Of a DNA stretch of 21,052 nt, positions 1 to 7,292 are shown one piece after another (within the stretch, counting starts at the first letter, position 1; every line of letters begins with the position of its first letter). The translations under genes were made by a program, and so were the position numbers. The DNA comes from an uncultured Eubacteriales bacterium (GTDB lineage Bacteria; Bacillota; Clostridia; Oscillospirales; Oscillospiraceae). The notes under the pieces are model-generated. The model made no database searches. It saw only the letters and a program-made list of their open reading frames with translations, and was not told the DNA's origin. The stretch is from assembly GCA_902475455.1 (NCBI GenBank), contig CABRZO010000021.1, positions 1-21,052 on the forward strand, given 5' to 3'.

Positions 1-203
1 AGACCAATCATGGACAACGCAATGGTACTTTTTCCGGCGCCGGTCTCCCCCACCAGCCCCAGTGTCTCGCCGTGCTCAATCTTCAGAGAAACACCGTTGA
101 CCGCCTCCACAACGCCGGCCTGGGTCTCATAGTGGACGATCAGGTCTTTGATCTCAATGACAGGGGCTTTCTCTTCCATGTTTTTCGCTGTCTTTTCTTC
201 CAT
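1..203 (-). CDS. Peptide-type ABC transporter ATP-binding protein, N-terminal part (DppD-like)
   Basis: This is the cytoplasmic ATPase that would power the two permeases encoded just upstream. Only the first 67 codons are present and the rest lies left of the window. The visible protein has a charged leader (MEEKTAKNMEEK), a first beta-strand region (VIEIKDLIVHYETQ) and the Walker A loop GETGAGKST, all at the positions usual for DppD/OppD. I chose the ATG at 203 because an AAGGAGG box precedes it, overlapping the end of the permease gene. A second in-frame ATG lies eight codons downstream. The stop codon of the DppC-like gene is only 13 bases upstream, so the two are co-transcribed. The family (Opp/Dpp/nickel ABC ATPases) is clear from gene order and Walker A, but the substrate is not. 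Confidence 0.88.
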   Translation of the reverse strand, partial: MEEKTAKNMEEKAPVIEIKDLIVHYETQAGVVEAVNGVSLKIEHGETLGLVGETGAGKSTIALSMIG

Positions 204-216
204 TGTCTGCCCCTCC

Positions 217-1128
217 TTACTTCAGTCTGGGATCCAGGGCATCCCGCAGGCCGTTGCCAAACAGGTTCAGGCTGAGCACCGCAATCATAATCAGCAGACC
301 CGGGAAGATGACCATATAGGGGTAACTGGAAATATAGCTTTTACCTGCGTTGAGCAGGGCACCCCATTCCGGATCCGGGGGCTGAATGCCCAAACCGATA
401 TAGGACAGGGTGGCAATCACCATGATGGTGCCGGAAATACTGCCCACCGCGTAGATGATGATATGGCCCAGGGCGTTGGGCAGCATGTGCCGCAGCATCA
501 GCCGCATATTGCCGGCGCCAATGGACTTGGCCGCCTCAATATAATCACTGCCCCGCACGGTGAAGATGGCCGCACGAACGGTCTTGGCCATCATGGGCAT
601 ATTGCTCAGCGCCAGTGCCACCACCAGCTGAGGGATGCCGGTCCCCAGGGCCGCCACCACGGTGATGGCCATCAGGGTGCCGGGAATGGACTGAAACACA
701 TCCATGACCCGCATGATGACGGTGTCCATCTTCCCTCCAAAATAGGCGGCCAGCAGCCCCAGCATACCGCCGCTGGCCAGACCTACCAACATGCAGATGA
801 GGCCCAGGGACAGCGAGTAGCGGCTGCCATAGATACATCTGCTGAGCAAATCCCGGCCCAGGTTGTCAGTCCCAAAGGGATGGGCCAGAGACGGCGGCTG
901 GCACATGGCGGTATAATCTACTTCCGCCGCCCCGTACGGGGCAATGAAATTGGCAAAAATGGCCATCAGGATCATCAGCACGATGACCACAAGTCCGGCA
1001 ACCGCCGTCGGGTTGCGCCGCAGACGGAGCCAGGCATCAGACCAGTAGGAATACTGCTTTTTTTTGCCCCCCTTGGTCACATTTCTTTTATTGATCAGTA
1101 TCATTTCGGGGGTCACGTTTTTTGCCAT
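217..1128 (-). CDS. dppC: Peptide-type ABC transporter permease, DppC-like
   Basis: This is an inner-membrane permease of the Dpp/Opp family that pairs with the DppB-like subunit. The 303 residues are a normal length. A basic cytoplasmic leader (KGGKKKQ) precedes the first membrane helix (about residues 40-62). A large outside loop contains HPFGTDNLGRDLLSR, a DppC/OppC hallmark. The ATPase-coupling EAA loop is seen as DYIEAAKSIGAGN followed by LPNALGHII, and the protein ends with the family-typical NLFGNGLRDALDPRLK. Its ATG is 3 bases past the TAA of the DppB-like gene, and its AAGGAGG lies inside that gene, so translation is probably coupled. The symbol gives the family; the substrate could be peptides or another small solute. 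Confidence 0.93.
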   Translation of the reverse strand: MAKNVTPEMILINKRNVTKGGKKKQYSYWSDAWLRLRRNPTAVAGLVVIVLMILMAIFANFIAPYGAAEVDYTAMCQPPSLAHPFGTDNLGRDLLSRCIYGSRYSLSLGLICMLVGLASGGMLGLLAAYFGGKMDTVIMRVMDVFQSIPGTLMAITVVAALGTGIPQLVVALALSNMPMMAKTVRAAIFTVRGSDYIEAAKSIGAGNMRLMLRHMLPNALGHIIIYAVGSISGTIMVIATLSYIGLGIQPPDPEWGALLNAGKSYISSYPYMVIFPGLLIMIAVLSLNLFGNGLRDALDPRLK

Positions 1129-1131
1129 TGC

Positions 1132-2124
1132 TTATGCCACCTCCTTGCGGTGCTTTTTGCTCCGCTTGACGCTCTTCATCCGCTCTGCTGCAACAAGAGA
1201 GGTCTTTACCTTGGGGTCTACGAAGGCATAGGTCAGATCCACAATCAGGTTGACCAGGGTAAAGGTCACCGCCAGCACTACCACACTGCCCAAAACCGAG
1301 GGATAATTCCGGGCCGTTATGGAGTCCACCGCATATTTGCCGATGCCGGGCATACCGAAAATGGTCTCCACGATCAGAGCGCCGCCCAGCAGCATGCCGA
1401 TGGTATTGCCCACGGCGTTGATAATGGGAATCAGGGAATTGCGCAGGACATAGTGAATGGTAATGTTGAATTCACTCTGTCCCTTGGCCCGGACGGTACG
1501 GATGTAATCCTGCCGGATGGTCTCCAGCATACTGGATCGGGTCACTCGAATGATCATGGAAACCGATCCGAAGGTCACCACGATGATGGGCAGGACCCAA
1601 CCGGAGATTGTGCCGTTATAGGCGGTGGGCAGCCAGTGCAATTTGACGGAAAAAACGGAAATCAACATCAAGGCAAACCAGAAATTCGGTATTGACTCCA
1701 CCAGCACTGAGAATGACACGATAATACTGTCCACCGCCGTGTATTGTTTGACCGCTGCCCATACGCCCAGGGGGATGCCAAACAGGATTCCAAGGAAAAT
1801 GGCGATAAGAGATAATTTGATGGTCACCGGAAAGCGGGCCGCCAGTTCGGCGGAAACCGACTCGTTGGTCTTGTAGGACGTGCCCAATTCGCCTTTGGAG
1901 ACAATGTCCCAGACATACCGGCCGAACTGCACCACAATGGGATCGTTCAGCCCCAGCTCTTCCCGCTTGGCCTCCCGGGCCTCCTCCGATGCGCCAGATC
2001 CCAAAATCTGAGTGGTTGGATCGTCATGGGAAATGGATTGGAAGAAAAACACGATAATTAGTACGCCCAGCACCACCGGTATTACCATCAGCAGTCGCTT
2101 GATAACATATTTCAACATTTCCAT
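1132..2124 (-). CDS. dppB: Peptide-type ABC transporter permease, DppB-like
   Basis: This is the second membrane subunit of the importer. From the chosen start it has 330 residues: an N-terminal membrane helix (LKYVIKRLLMVIPVVLGVLI), an extracytoplasmic domain with the DppB-type GLNDPIVVQFGRYV segment, further helices, and the EAA loop DYIRTVRAKG ending in LRNSLIPIIN. Near the end is the DLTYAFVDPKVK signature, followed by an unusually basic tail (KSVKRSKKHRKEVA). An upstream in-frame ATG at 2148 exists, but only the ATG at 2124 has a ribosome site (GGAG, 8 bases away). It follows the binding-protein gene after a gap holding a 9-bp hairpin, so lower expression than the binding protein is likely. 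Confidence 0.92.
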   Translation of the reverse strand: MEMLKYVIKRLLMVIPVVLGVLIIVFFFQSISHDDPTTQILGSGASEEAREAKREELGLNDPIVVQFGRYVWDIVSKGELGTSYKTNESVSAELAARFPVTIKLSLIAIFLGILFGIPLGVWAAVKQYTAVDSIIVSFSVLVESIPNFWFALMLISVFSVKLHWLPTAYNGTISGWVLPIIVVTFGSVSMIIRVTRSSMLETIRQDYIRTVRAKGQSEFNITIHYVLRNSLIPIINAVGNTIGMLLGGALIVETIFGMPGIGKYAVDSITARNYPSVLGSVVVLAVTFTLVNLIVDLTYAFVDPKVKTSLVAAERMKSVKRSKKHRKEVA

Positions 2125-2196
2125 AATATCAACTCCATTACGCCCCATCTCAGGCGCTCATGCACACGCTTGCCTTTGGTCCTCGGAATAAAGTAA

Positions 2197-2226
2197 TGTT
2201 CCTGAGCGATCACCCGTTCAGGAACA
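2197..2226 (-). terminator. Intercistronic hairpin between binding-protein and permease genes
   Basis: A perfect 9-bp inverted repeat (TGTTCCTGA / TCAGGAACA) encloses a 12-base loop. It lies in the 176-base gap between the lipoprotein stop (2301) and the permease start (2124). On the minus strand it is followed by TTACTTTATT rather than a clean T-run. It could be a partial terminator or a 3' stabilising hairpin; either would give more binding protein than permease, a common arrangement in ABC importers. No other promoter for dppB is evident in the gap. Confidence 0.5.
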
Positions 2227-2300
2227 CTACTCATGTTACTGCAGCAGTAAATGCAGTATTTCTTTGCAAAGGATCACGCTATGTTGTTTTCAGTCGAATG

Positions 2301-3911
2301 TCATCCCGCAGGACGCATTGTGGCAAAGTTGATGTAACCGATCTGATCGTACTGATAGACATAGTCGCTGTCCATGGCCATGAACTTGCAGTCCTCATAA
2401 ACAGGGATATACAGGTAGTTGTTCCGGACATAATCCTGGAATTCAGTCCAGTAAGGCATGGCCTCGTCAAAGTCCGTGGTCAGCCGGCAGTTATCCAGCA
2501 GCTCATAGATGTCATCGGGGCAGGCGCCGAAGATGCCGCCGCCGCGCTCAAAGGACTCCAGACGATCGTCGAAATAGTTCAGCATGTTGGCAATATCGTC
2601 GGGCGTGGTCCGCTGATAAGCCAGATCGAAGTCACCGGTGTCGGTGGCGCCCAGATAGGTGGGCAGCTCCACGACCTCCAGCTTCAGGTCAATGCCGATC
2701 TGGAGCAGGCAGGCCTGGATCACTTCACACTCAGGCTGCTGCTGGGCCATAATGGGCATGTACAGCTCAAACCCGTCGGGGTAACCCGCATCCGCCAGCA
2801 GCTGCTTGGCCGCTTCAATGTCCACCGTATGATCGTAGTCACTGGAGGGGGCGGAATAATAGGCATTGGACGAGGGCATCAGAGAGCTGGCCAGTGTGCT
2901 CAGGCCGGTGGTACCCACCTGGTTGAGGGCCTCCACGTCAATGGCTTTGAAAATGGCTTCACGAACCGTGGCGTTGCTCAAATACTCATTGGTCACATTG
3001 AAGAAGATGACATAGCAGCCACCGGTGGCAACAGGAGTGACCTTGTTGGGCTCAGTGATGGACAGGGCGTCGGCACTGGTCAGATCCGCCGCCACATTGA
3101 TGTCGCCGCCGGACAGACCCATGGCCCGGGAGGCGCTGTCGTTGATGAAGGTAAAGGTGATCTCAGCATAGTAGGGAGCTTCGCCCCAGTAATCTTCGTT
3201 GCGCACCAGCCGGATGTACTCACCATTCTTCCACTCTTCAAACTTGTAAGCGCCGGTGGAGCACTTGGGGTCCCGAAGGCAGGCCTCATAGCCGCCATTG
3301 GCTTCCACGGAAGATTCGTCGATGATCGGAAGCATGCAGATGCTGGCCAGCAGGTTCACAACCGTGGGATGGGCTTCCTTCAGGCCCAGGATAAAGGTGG
3401 TGTCATCGGGGGCGGAGCACTCATTGCCGTCAACATATTTCCACTGGGTGGGGGCATCGCCGGCCAGACCCTGCTGCACACTGTACAGCACATCACTGGC
3501 GGTCAAGATGCTGCCGTCATAGGCCACCACATCATCCCGAAGGGTCATCTTCAGATGAGTGTCATCCACCCACTCCCATTCGGTGGCCAGCATGGGCTCC
3601 AATTCCTTGGTGTCGCTGTTGTAGTGAATCAGGGTATCATAAATGCACTGAGACACATAGCTGCCAACGCCGGCGTTGGCGTTCAGCGGCAGAACACAGG
3701 CGGGCTCCTCTTCCAGGCACACCTTTAAGGTCTCCTCACTGGTGCCGGAGACCGGCTCCAGATTCTCATCCTCCCCCGCCGAGGTGATGGCGTTATCCGC
3801 CGGAGGGGATGAGCTGGCGGAGTTCCCTCCCTGACTGCCGCAGGCTGCAAGAGAGAATACCATTGCCAAAGCAAGTACCATAGCTGCTACCAAGGATAAC
3901 TTCTTTTTCAT
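2301..3911 (-). CDS. Peptide/solute-binding lipoprotein (SBP_bac_5 family, DppA/OppA-like)
   Basis: This 536-residue extracellular lipoprotein captures the substrate for the importer. A lipoprotein signal is clear: MKKK, a hydrophobic stretch, then lipobox LAAC with the lipidated cysteine at residue 24, followed by a Ser/Gly/Pro/Asp-rich linker. The mature part has the family-typical pattern YDTLIHYNSDTKELEPMLATEW followed by LKMTLRDDVVAYDGSILTASDV, and later DAGYPDGFEL, all seen in family 5 binding proteins. An AAGGAGG box sits 7 bases before the ATG. It is the first gene of the leftward operon and has a good promoter about 120 bases upstream. Family 5 proteins bind peptides, nickel, opines, glutathione or sugars; the sequence does not tell which applies here. 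Confidence 0.93.
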   Translation of the reverse strand: MKKKLSLVAAMVLALAMVFSLAACGSQGGNSASSSPPADNAITSAGEDENLEPVSGTSEETLKVCLEEEPACVLPLNANAGVGSYVSQCIYDTLIHYNSDTKELEPMLATEWEWVDDTHLKMTLRDDVVAYDGSILTASDVLYSVQQGLAGDAPTQWKYVDGNECSAPDDTTFILGLKEAHPTVVNLLASICMLPIIDESSVEANGGYEACLRDPKCSTGAYKFEEWKNGEYIRLVRNEDYWGEAPYYAEITFTFINDSASRAMGLSGGDINVAADLTSADALSITEPNKVTPVATGGCYVIFFNVTNEYLSNATVREAIFKAIDVEALNQVGTTGLSTLASSLMPSSNAYYSAPSSDYDHTVDIEAAKQLLADAGYPDGFELYMPIMAQQQPECEVIQACLLQIGIDLKLEVVELPTYLGATDTGDFDLAYQRTTPDDIANMLNYFDDRLESFERGGGIFGACPDDIYELLDNCRLTTDFDEAMPYWTEFQDYVRNNYLYIPVYEDCKFMAMDSDYVYQYDQIGYINFATMRPAG

Positions 3912-4038
3912 ATACGTTCCTCCTTCTTCTTTTTACAGGAGCTCTTCCCTGGCTCCCGTCACTTCATTTCCCTGATTTTTCCGTTCTTTGGCCTCTCATC
4001 ATTTTGCCTAAATTCGTCTTTTGTTTTTGCATGATATC

Positions 4039-4067
4039 AGTATATAGTGCACATGTCGAAAAAGCAA
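4039..4067 (-). promoter_or_regulatory. Sigma-A-type promoter for the ABC importer operon
   Basis: On the minus strand the -35 box TTGCTT (4062-4067) and -10 box TATACT (4039-4044) are separated by exactly 17 bases. Transcription would start near 4032, giving a leader of about 120 nt before the lipoprotein ATG at 3911. I see no riboswitch-like structure in that leader. Confidence 0.65.
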
Positions 4068-4116
4068 ATATGCAATCATTATGCTGACATATTCCAAACA
4101 TTATAGTTCCGTATTT

Positions 4117-4129
4117 CCGTTTAAAACGG
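4117..4129. promoter_or_regulatory. Candidate operator palindrome between divergent promoters
   Basis: CCGTTTAAAACGG is an inverted repeat with two perfect 6-base arms around one central A. It sits between the leftward importer promoter (4039-4067) and the rightward flavoprotein promoter (4173-4201), so one bound protein could affect both. The binding protein is unknown, and the LysR regulator at 7293 is only a guess. The rest of the 331-base intergenic region (3912-4242) is AT-rich with no other clear feature. Confidence 0.35.
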
Positions 4130-4172
4130 CTTGATATATGCTTTTTCTTATACCTTCATATATTTTCCATAT

Positions 4173-4201
4173 TTGATTCACCCCCCCTCTCCTGTTACAA
4201 T
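4173..4201 (+). promoter_or_regulatory. Sigma-A-type promoter for the Fe-S/FAD flavoprotein gene
   Basis: TTGATT (4173-4178), a 17-base spacer and TACAAT (4196-4201). The expected start is near 4208, leaving a leader of about 35 nt with the ribosome site AAAGGGG at 4229-4235. Confidence 0.6.
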
Positions 4202-4242
4202 CTCTGTAATAAAATTTTCAATCAACAGAAAGGGGTAGTGAT

Positions 4243-6054
4243 ATGGCATACAGTACCAACAACAATTGTGTTTTTTGCAGAAACGGCTGCTTAAAACACT
4301 GTCCCGTGGGGGCCATCTACTTTGACGGCGATCGAAATGTCATTGATCAGAGCAAATGTATTCAGTGCGGACTGTGCTCCAGGATCTGCAATATGGGCGC
4401 GATTCAGGAATCCGGCGCCCAGCCGGCGCCGGTTCACACCCCGTCAGAGGCAGAGTACACCTGTGACTTTTTGGTGGTGGGCGGCGGCGGCGCAGGCCTG
4501 GTAGCCGCCCTGAAAGCCAAGGAGTTGAGTGGAAAACGGGTTATTGTTCTGGAAAAGATGTCAAAGCCTGGAGGCTGCGCCTTTTATGCCAGTGGTTTTC
4601 ACGTCTATGAGAGCCAGTGGCAGAAGCAGGCAGGTGCCAGACCGGTGATTGACGAACTGGTGCGGGCCGCCTTCAATACCACCAAAGGATTGATCAGCAC
4701 CGAGTTCATTCTCAACGCCTATCGGGCAGATACCGACTTTTTTGATTGGTTCTGTCAGTGGGGCAGTCCGGAAAAGCAATTTACGCTCTCCTCTGACAGC
4801 TCCGCCTGGGATCATCTGGAGGACGGTGTCCAGCTGGTGACCGGTCCCACCTTTGACCAGCCCATGTTGGTCAACCTGGAACCGGACAGCGCCGGGAAAT
4901 ACATTATGAACCAGTGCGTCAAACGCTGTCAGGAACTGGGGGTGGAGGTGTTTACCAACTGCGCCGCCAAAGAGTTTATCCTGGAATCCGGTCGGGTCAC
5001 CGGCGTAATCGCCCAGGGGCCCGCCGGCCAGATCACCATCCACTGCAAAGCCTGCCTGATGGCCACCGGCAACCTCAGCGGTGATCCGGACATGGTGGCC
5101 CGTTTCTATCCCCAGTGCAATGATATGTTCCTGCGCCGTTCCGCCCACGCCTATCCGGGTTGTACCGGGGATGCCATCAAAATGGCCGAGCAGGCCGGGC
5201 TGCCGGTGGATTATCAGGGCATCTGCGGCGGTTTCCTGGGGTCTATGGCAGTCCCCTTTCATCCGGAACTGCTGGCTCAAAACCGCCGCGGCGAGGTGTT
5301 GAAGGTCAATGCCGAGGGCAAGCGCTGGGAAAATGAGAGCGTCAGAGGAGAAGGCTGCAACTTTACGCTGATGCAGCAACCCCAGTGTGTCTCCTGGATT
5401 GTGATGGACAGTGAGATTCTGAACATGGAGCCGCTGCCCCAACTGCCGGTACTTTTTGACACCAATTATGGCCGCAGAATGTTCTTGGCCATCAACCGAA
5501 ATGACGGCACCCCCAATCCCTATGCGGGCACCGTCCGTCTGGGACCTGCGCCCCCCAATTTTGGCACAGACCAGCGCAACAATGAGAAAAAAGACGGCCT
5601 GATGCAGCATTTTGCCACGCTGAAGGGCAAGCATGTGGTTTGGGCCAATACGCTGGAGGAGCTGGCGGACCAGATGGATATCCCCCGACAGACGCTGCTG
5701 GAAACGGTAGCCCGCTACAACCAGCTGTGTGCCAAGGGGCATGACGATGATTTCCTGAAGCCTGCCACCCACATGATCCCCATCCAATCCGGCCCCTTCT
5801 ATGCCATTCATAATCACCTGGCCCATGATGGCATTTTCGGCGGATTCGCCGTTAACCAGAACACCCAGGTGATTGACGCCAACGGCGTGCCAGTGCCGGG
5901 GCTGTATGCTGCCGGGGACAACACTTCCAGCCGCTATATCAACTGCGGAGGCGACAAGCGGGAAATCATGAGCGATTTGACTTGGGCGTTTTCCAGCGGT
6001 TACATTGCCGGCTGTCAGGTTGCCGCACAGTTGTTGGCTCAGGACGGCCAATAA
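4243..6054 (+). CDS. Ferredoxin-domain FAD-dependent reductase (fumarate-reductase-type flavoprotein)
   Basis: The 603 residues form two domains. Residues 1-56 are a 2x[4Fe-4S] ferredoxin domain with ligands C9, C12, C16, C20 and C39, C42, C45, C49. The first motif is Cx2Cx3Cx3CP, one residue longer than the usual Cx2Cx2Cx3CP, and the second ends in N rather than P. From residue 75 follows an FAD_binding_2 (PF00890) flavoprotein: dinucleotide loop GGGGAG (80-85), strand VIVLEK, and a C-terminal flavin segment GLYAAGDN. No signal peptide is seen, so it is cytoplasmic. Family members reduce activated C=C bonds (fumarate, urocanate, enoates) or oxidise ketosteroids. The fused ferredoxin domain suggests electrons arrive from ferredoxin or flavodoxin. 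It is a paralogue of the flavoprotein at 8177-9694: both have SQWQKQ, FFDW and LYAAGD. Substrate unknown. Confidence 0.9.
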   Translation: MAYSTNNNCVFCRNGCLKHCPVGAIYFDGDRNVIDQSKCIQCGLCSRICNMGAIQESGAQPAPVHTPSEAEYTCDFLVVGGGGAGLVAALKAKELSGKRVIVLEKMSKPGGCAFYASGFHVYESQWQKQAGARPVIDELVRAAFNTTKGLISTEFILNAYRADTDFFDWFCQWGSPEKQFTLSSDSSAWDHLEDGVQLVTGPTFDQPMLVNLEPDSAGKYIMNQCVKRCQELGVEVFTNCAAKEFILESGRVTGVIAQGPAGQITIHCKACLMATGNLSGDPDMVARFYPQCNDMFLRRSAHAYPGCTGDAIKMAEQAGLPVDYQGICGGFLGSMAVPFHPELLAQNRRGEVLKVNAEGKRWENESVRGEGCNFTLMQQPQCVSWIVMDSEILNMEPLPQLPVLFDTNYGRRMFLAINRNDGTPNPYAGTVRLGPAPPNFGTDQRNNEKKDGLMQHFATLKGKHVVWANTLEELADQMDIPRQTLLETVARYNQLCAKGHDDDFLKPATHMIPIQSGPFYAIHNHLAHDGIFGGFAVNQNTQVIDANGVPVPGLYAAGDNTSSRYINCGGDKREIMSDLTWAFSSGYIAGCQVAAQLLAQDGQ

Positions 6055-6091
6055 GCCTTTTTTCATCCGAAGCTTTCTCTCTTCTCCCCCT

Positions 6092-6139
6092 CCCCGCCTG
6101 ATGTCGGTGAAGCTCCGGTGTCAGGCGGGGTTCCCCTTT
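6092..6139 (+). terminator. Probable terminator of the Fe-S/FAD flavoprotein gene
   Basis: A 10-bp stem CCCCGCCTGA (6092-6101) / TCAGGCGGGG (6121-6130) with a 19-base loop is followed by TTCCCCTTTT. It lies 38 bases after the flavoprotein stop. The interrupted T-run makes it less than ideal. Confidence 0.55.
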
Positions 6140-6155
6140 TACGGCCCTGAAGGCA

Positions 6156-6197
6156 AAGACGGAGCTGCCGTCCCATCCGGGACGGCAGCTCCGTCTT
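6156..6197. terminator. Perfect 19-bp hairpin between convergent genes
   Basis: Arms 6156-6174 and 6179-6197 are fully complementary over 19 bases with an ATCC loop. The hairpin lies between the convergent stops of the flavoprotein (6054) and the flavodoxin-like gene (6253). Read leftward it ends in CTTTGCC and read rightward in CTTACAG, so the T-runs are short. Most likely it terminates the leftward flavodoxin transcript and backs up the rightward terminator. Confidence 0.6.
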
Positions 6198-6252
6198 ACA
6201 GATTCAAATTTATATGCTGAAAAAACGGACTGAGAACAAGCGCTGGTACTCC

Positions 6253-7092
6253 TTAGCAAATGCACTCATAGCGGGTTTCAATGGCCTCCGCCTGATCCGG
6301 CAAAAATACATCTTCCACAAACTCCGCCATAAAGATTTCCGCCTTGACAATGTCCCGCTCGGAGGGCCGGCCGATGAGCTCATTATGCCAGACTCTGGGT
6401 TTGCCCACCAGGCGCTGATCCACTTCCTGTTTGGCGTTGGCAGCTTTTTTCACCAATTCCTGAATGTTCTGTGGCAAGGAAGTGATTTTCTCATCGGCGG
6501 GATTATTGAGGTATGCCTCCAACAGGGGGGCAACCTCCTCCACGCTGGTGTTCAGCGCCTGGGCCAAATCATCGGCCTGGTTATGGGACTGCCGCTTGCT
6601 GGGCTCCGGAATGCCGGCACAGGCAAACCGGCCCATACACACGATGCCCATATCGGTCATCATCATTTCCAGCATACTGGAGGCCCCCAAAATCTCCGAC
6701 GGACCTCTCCGGTTTCCGCCGTACGTGAGGAAAATGATGCCCTTGGACAGGGGCACACCCCGGCCCCACTGGGGGGCTCCGATGTCACCGCCGATCTCTG
6801 CCGTCTGACGCATATTCGTATAGTTTCCGGCGCCAAACGCACCCAGCAAATTCTTTTCCGGCAGGCCGGCCACAATGCCGGTGCCCACCACATAGAGATC
6901 GTATCCAGTGATTTTCACAGGCGTAACCGCGTCCACCGCCTTTTTGACGTCCACCTCAAAGCCGTAATGGACCAAAACCCGTTCAAAGGCCTTAGCGATT
7001 TTTTCCGAATTCCCGGAGATGGTGGCATACAAAATAAGGGCTTTGGTTCCCTCTTTTACTTTGCCGTAAAGTTGGTTATCCATCGTTTTCAT
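6253..7092 (-). CDS. Flavodoxin-like FMN protein with C-terminal helical extension
   Basis: This 279-residue cytoplasmic protein has a flavodoxin fold in roughly residues 17-165. The first strand KALILYA runs into the phosphate-binding loop TISGNS (24-29), where flavodoxins have T-x-T-G-N-T/S. The second region YDLYVVGTGIVAG fits the flavin-side loop, and IIFLTYGGN the later strand. About 110 C-terminal residues are charged and helical and match no domain I recognise. At nearly twice the length of a simple flavodoxin it is probably an electron-transfer or flavin-reductase component rather than a classical flavodoxin. The first ATG at 7092 was chosen because AAAGGA lies at suitable spacing. 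It diverges from a LysR gene through overlapping promoters, so LysR control is likely. A role in supplying electrons to the flanking flavoproteins is inference. Confidence 0.8.
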   Translation of the reverse strand: MKTMDNQLYGKVKEGTKALILYATISGNSEKIAKAFERVLVHYGFEVDVKKAVDAVTPVKITGYDLYVVGTGIVAGLPEKNLLGAFGAGNYTNMRQTAEIGGDIGAPQWGRGVPLSKGIIFLTYGGNRRGPSEILGASSMLEMMMTDMGIVCMGRFACAGIPEPSKRQSHNQADDLAQALNTSVEEVAPLLEAYLNNPADEKITSLPQNIQELVKKAANAKQEVDQRLVGKPRVWHNELIGRPSERDIVKAEIFMAEFVEDVFLPDQAEAIETRYECIC

Positions 7093-7124
7093 CGTATCTA
7101 CATCCTTTCAAGTAAATGACCAGA

Positions 7125-7136
7125 AAGTTATAACTT
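7125..7136. promoter_or_regulatory. 12-base palindrome in the flavodoxin-like gene leader
   Basis: AAGTTATAACTT is a perfect palindrome. It lies about 25-35 bases downstream of the predicted leftward start site (near 7162) and 33 bases before the flavodoxin-like ATG. Such a position would suit a repressor site, but AT-rich palindromes also occur by chance. Confidence 0.25.
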
Positions 7137-7168
7137 GAACCCATGGGAGCAAAATTTGGTATAATGGT

Positions 7169-7198
7169 ATTGTAGCTTCAGGCTTGCATTTCGTCCAA
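7169..7198 (-). promoter_or_regulatory. Promoter of the flavodoxin-like gene
   Basis: On the minus strand TTGGAC (7193-7198), an 18-base spacer and TACAAT (7169-7174). The start is expected near 7162, giving a leader of about 70 nt. Its -35 region overlaps that of the rightward LysR promoter. Confidence 0.55.
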
Positions 7199-7212
7199 TA
7201 TAAATTTATAAT
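7184..7212 (+). promoter_or_regulatory. Promoter of the LysR regulator gene, overlapping the divergent promoter
   Basis: TTGCAT (7184-7189), a 17-base spacer and a consensus TATAAT (7207-7212). The start is expected near 7219, about 74 nt before the ATG. A perfect 12-base palindrome TATAAATTTATA (7199-7210) covers the spacer and -10 box. An additional extended -10 element (TGG before TATAAT, 7157-7165) lies upstream. The overlapping divergent layout is the usual one for LysR autoregulation. Confidence 0.6.
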
Positions 7213-7292
7213 ATTGCCATAACCTCAGGCATATCAGCCAAGAATTTCATGCATTTTGTACACATCTCACGCCTAATTGAAAAAAGATTATT

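Noticed and set aside
148..1695. Long rightward open frame of 515 codons
   Set aside because: It is antisense to both permease genes, is rich in His, Gly and Gln as shadow frames are, and spans two well-supported genes.
2160..3728. Long rightward open frame of 522 codons
   Set aside because: It is antisense to the binding lipoprotein gene, which has a signal peptide, a ribosome site and family motifs.
4561..6066. Leftward open frame of 501 codons
   Set aside because: It is antisense to the Fe-S/FAD flavoprotein gene and shows no protein family features.
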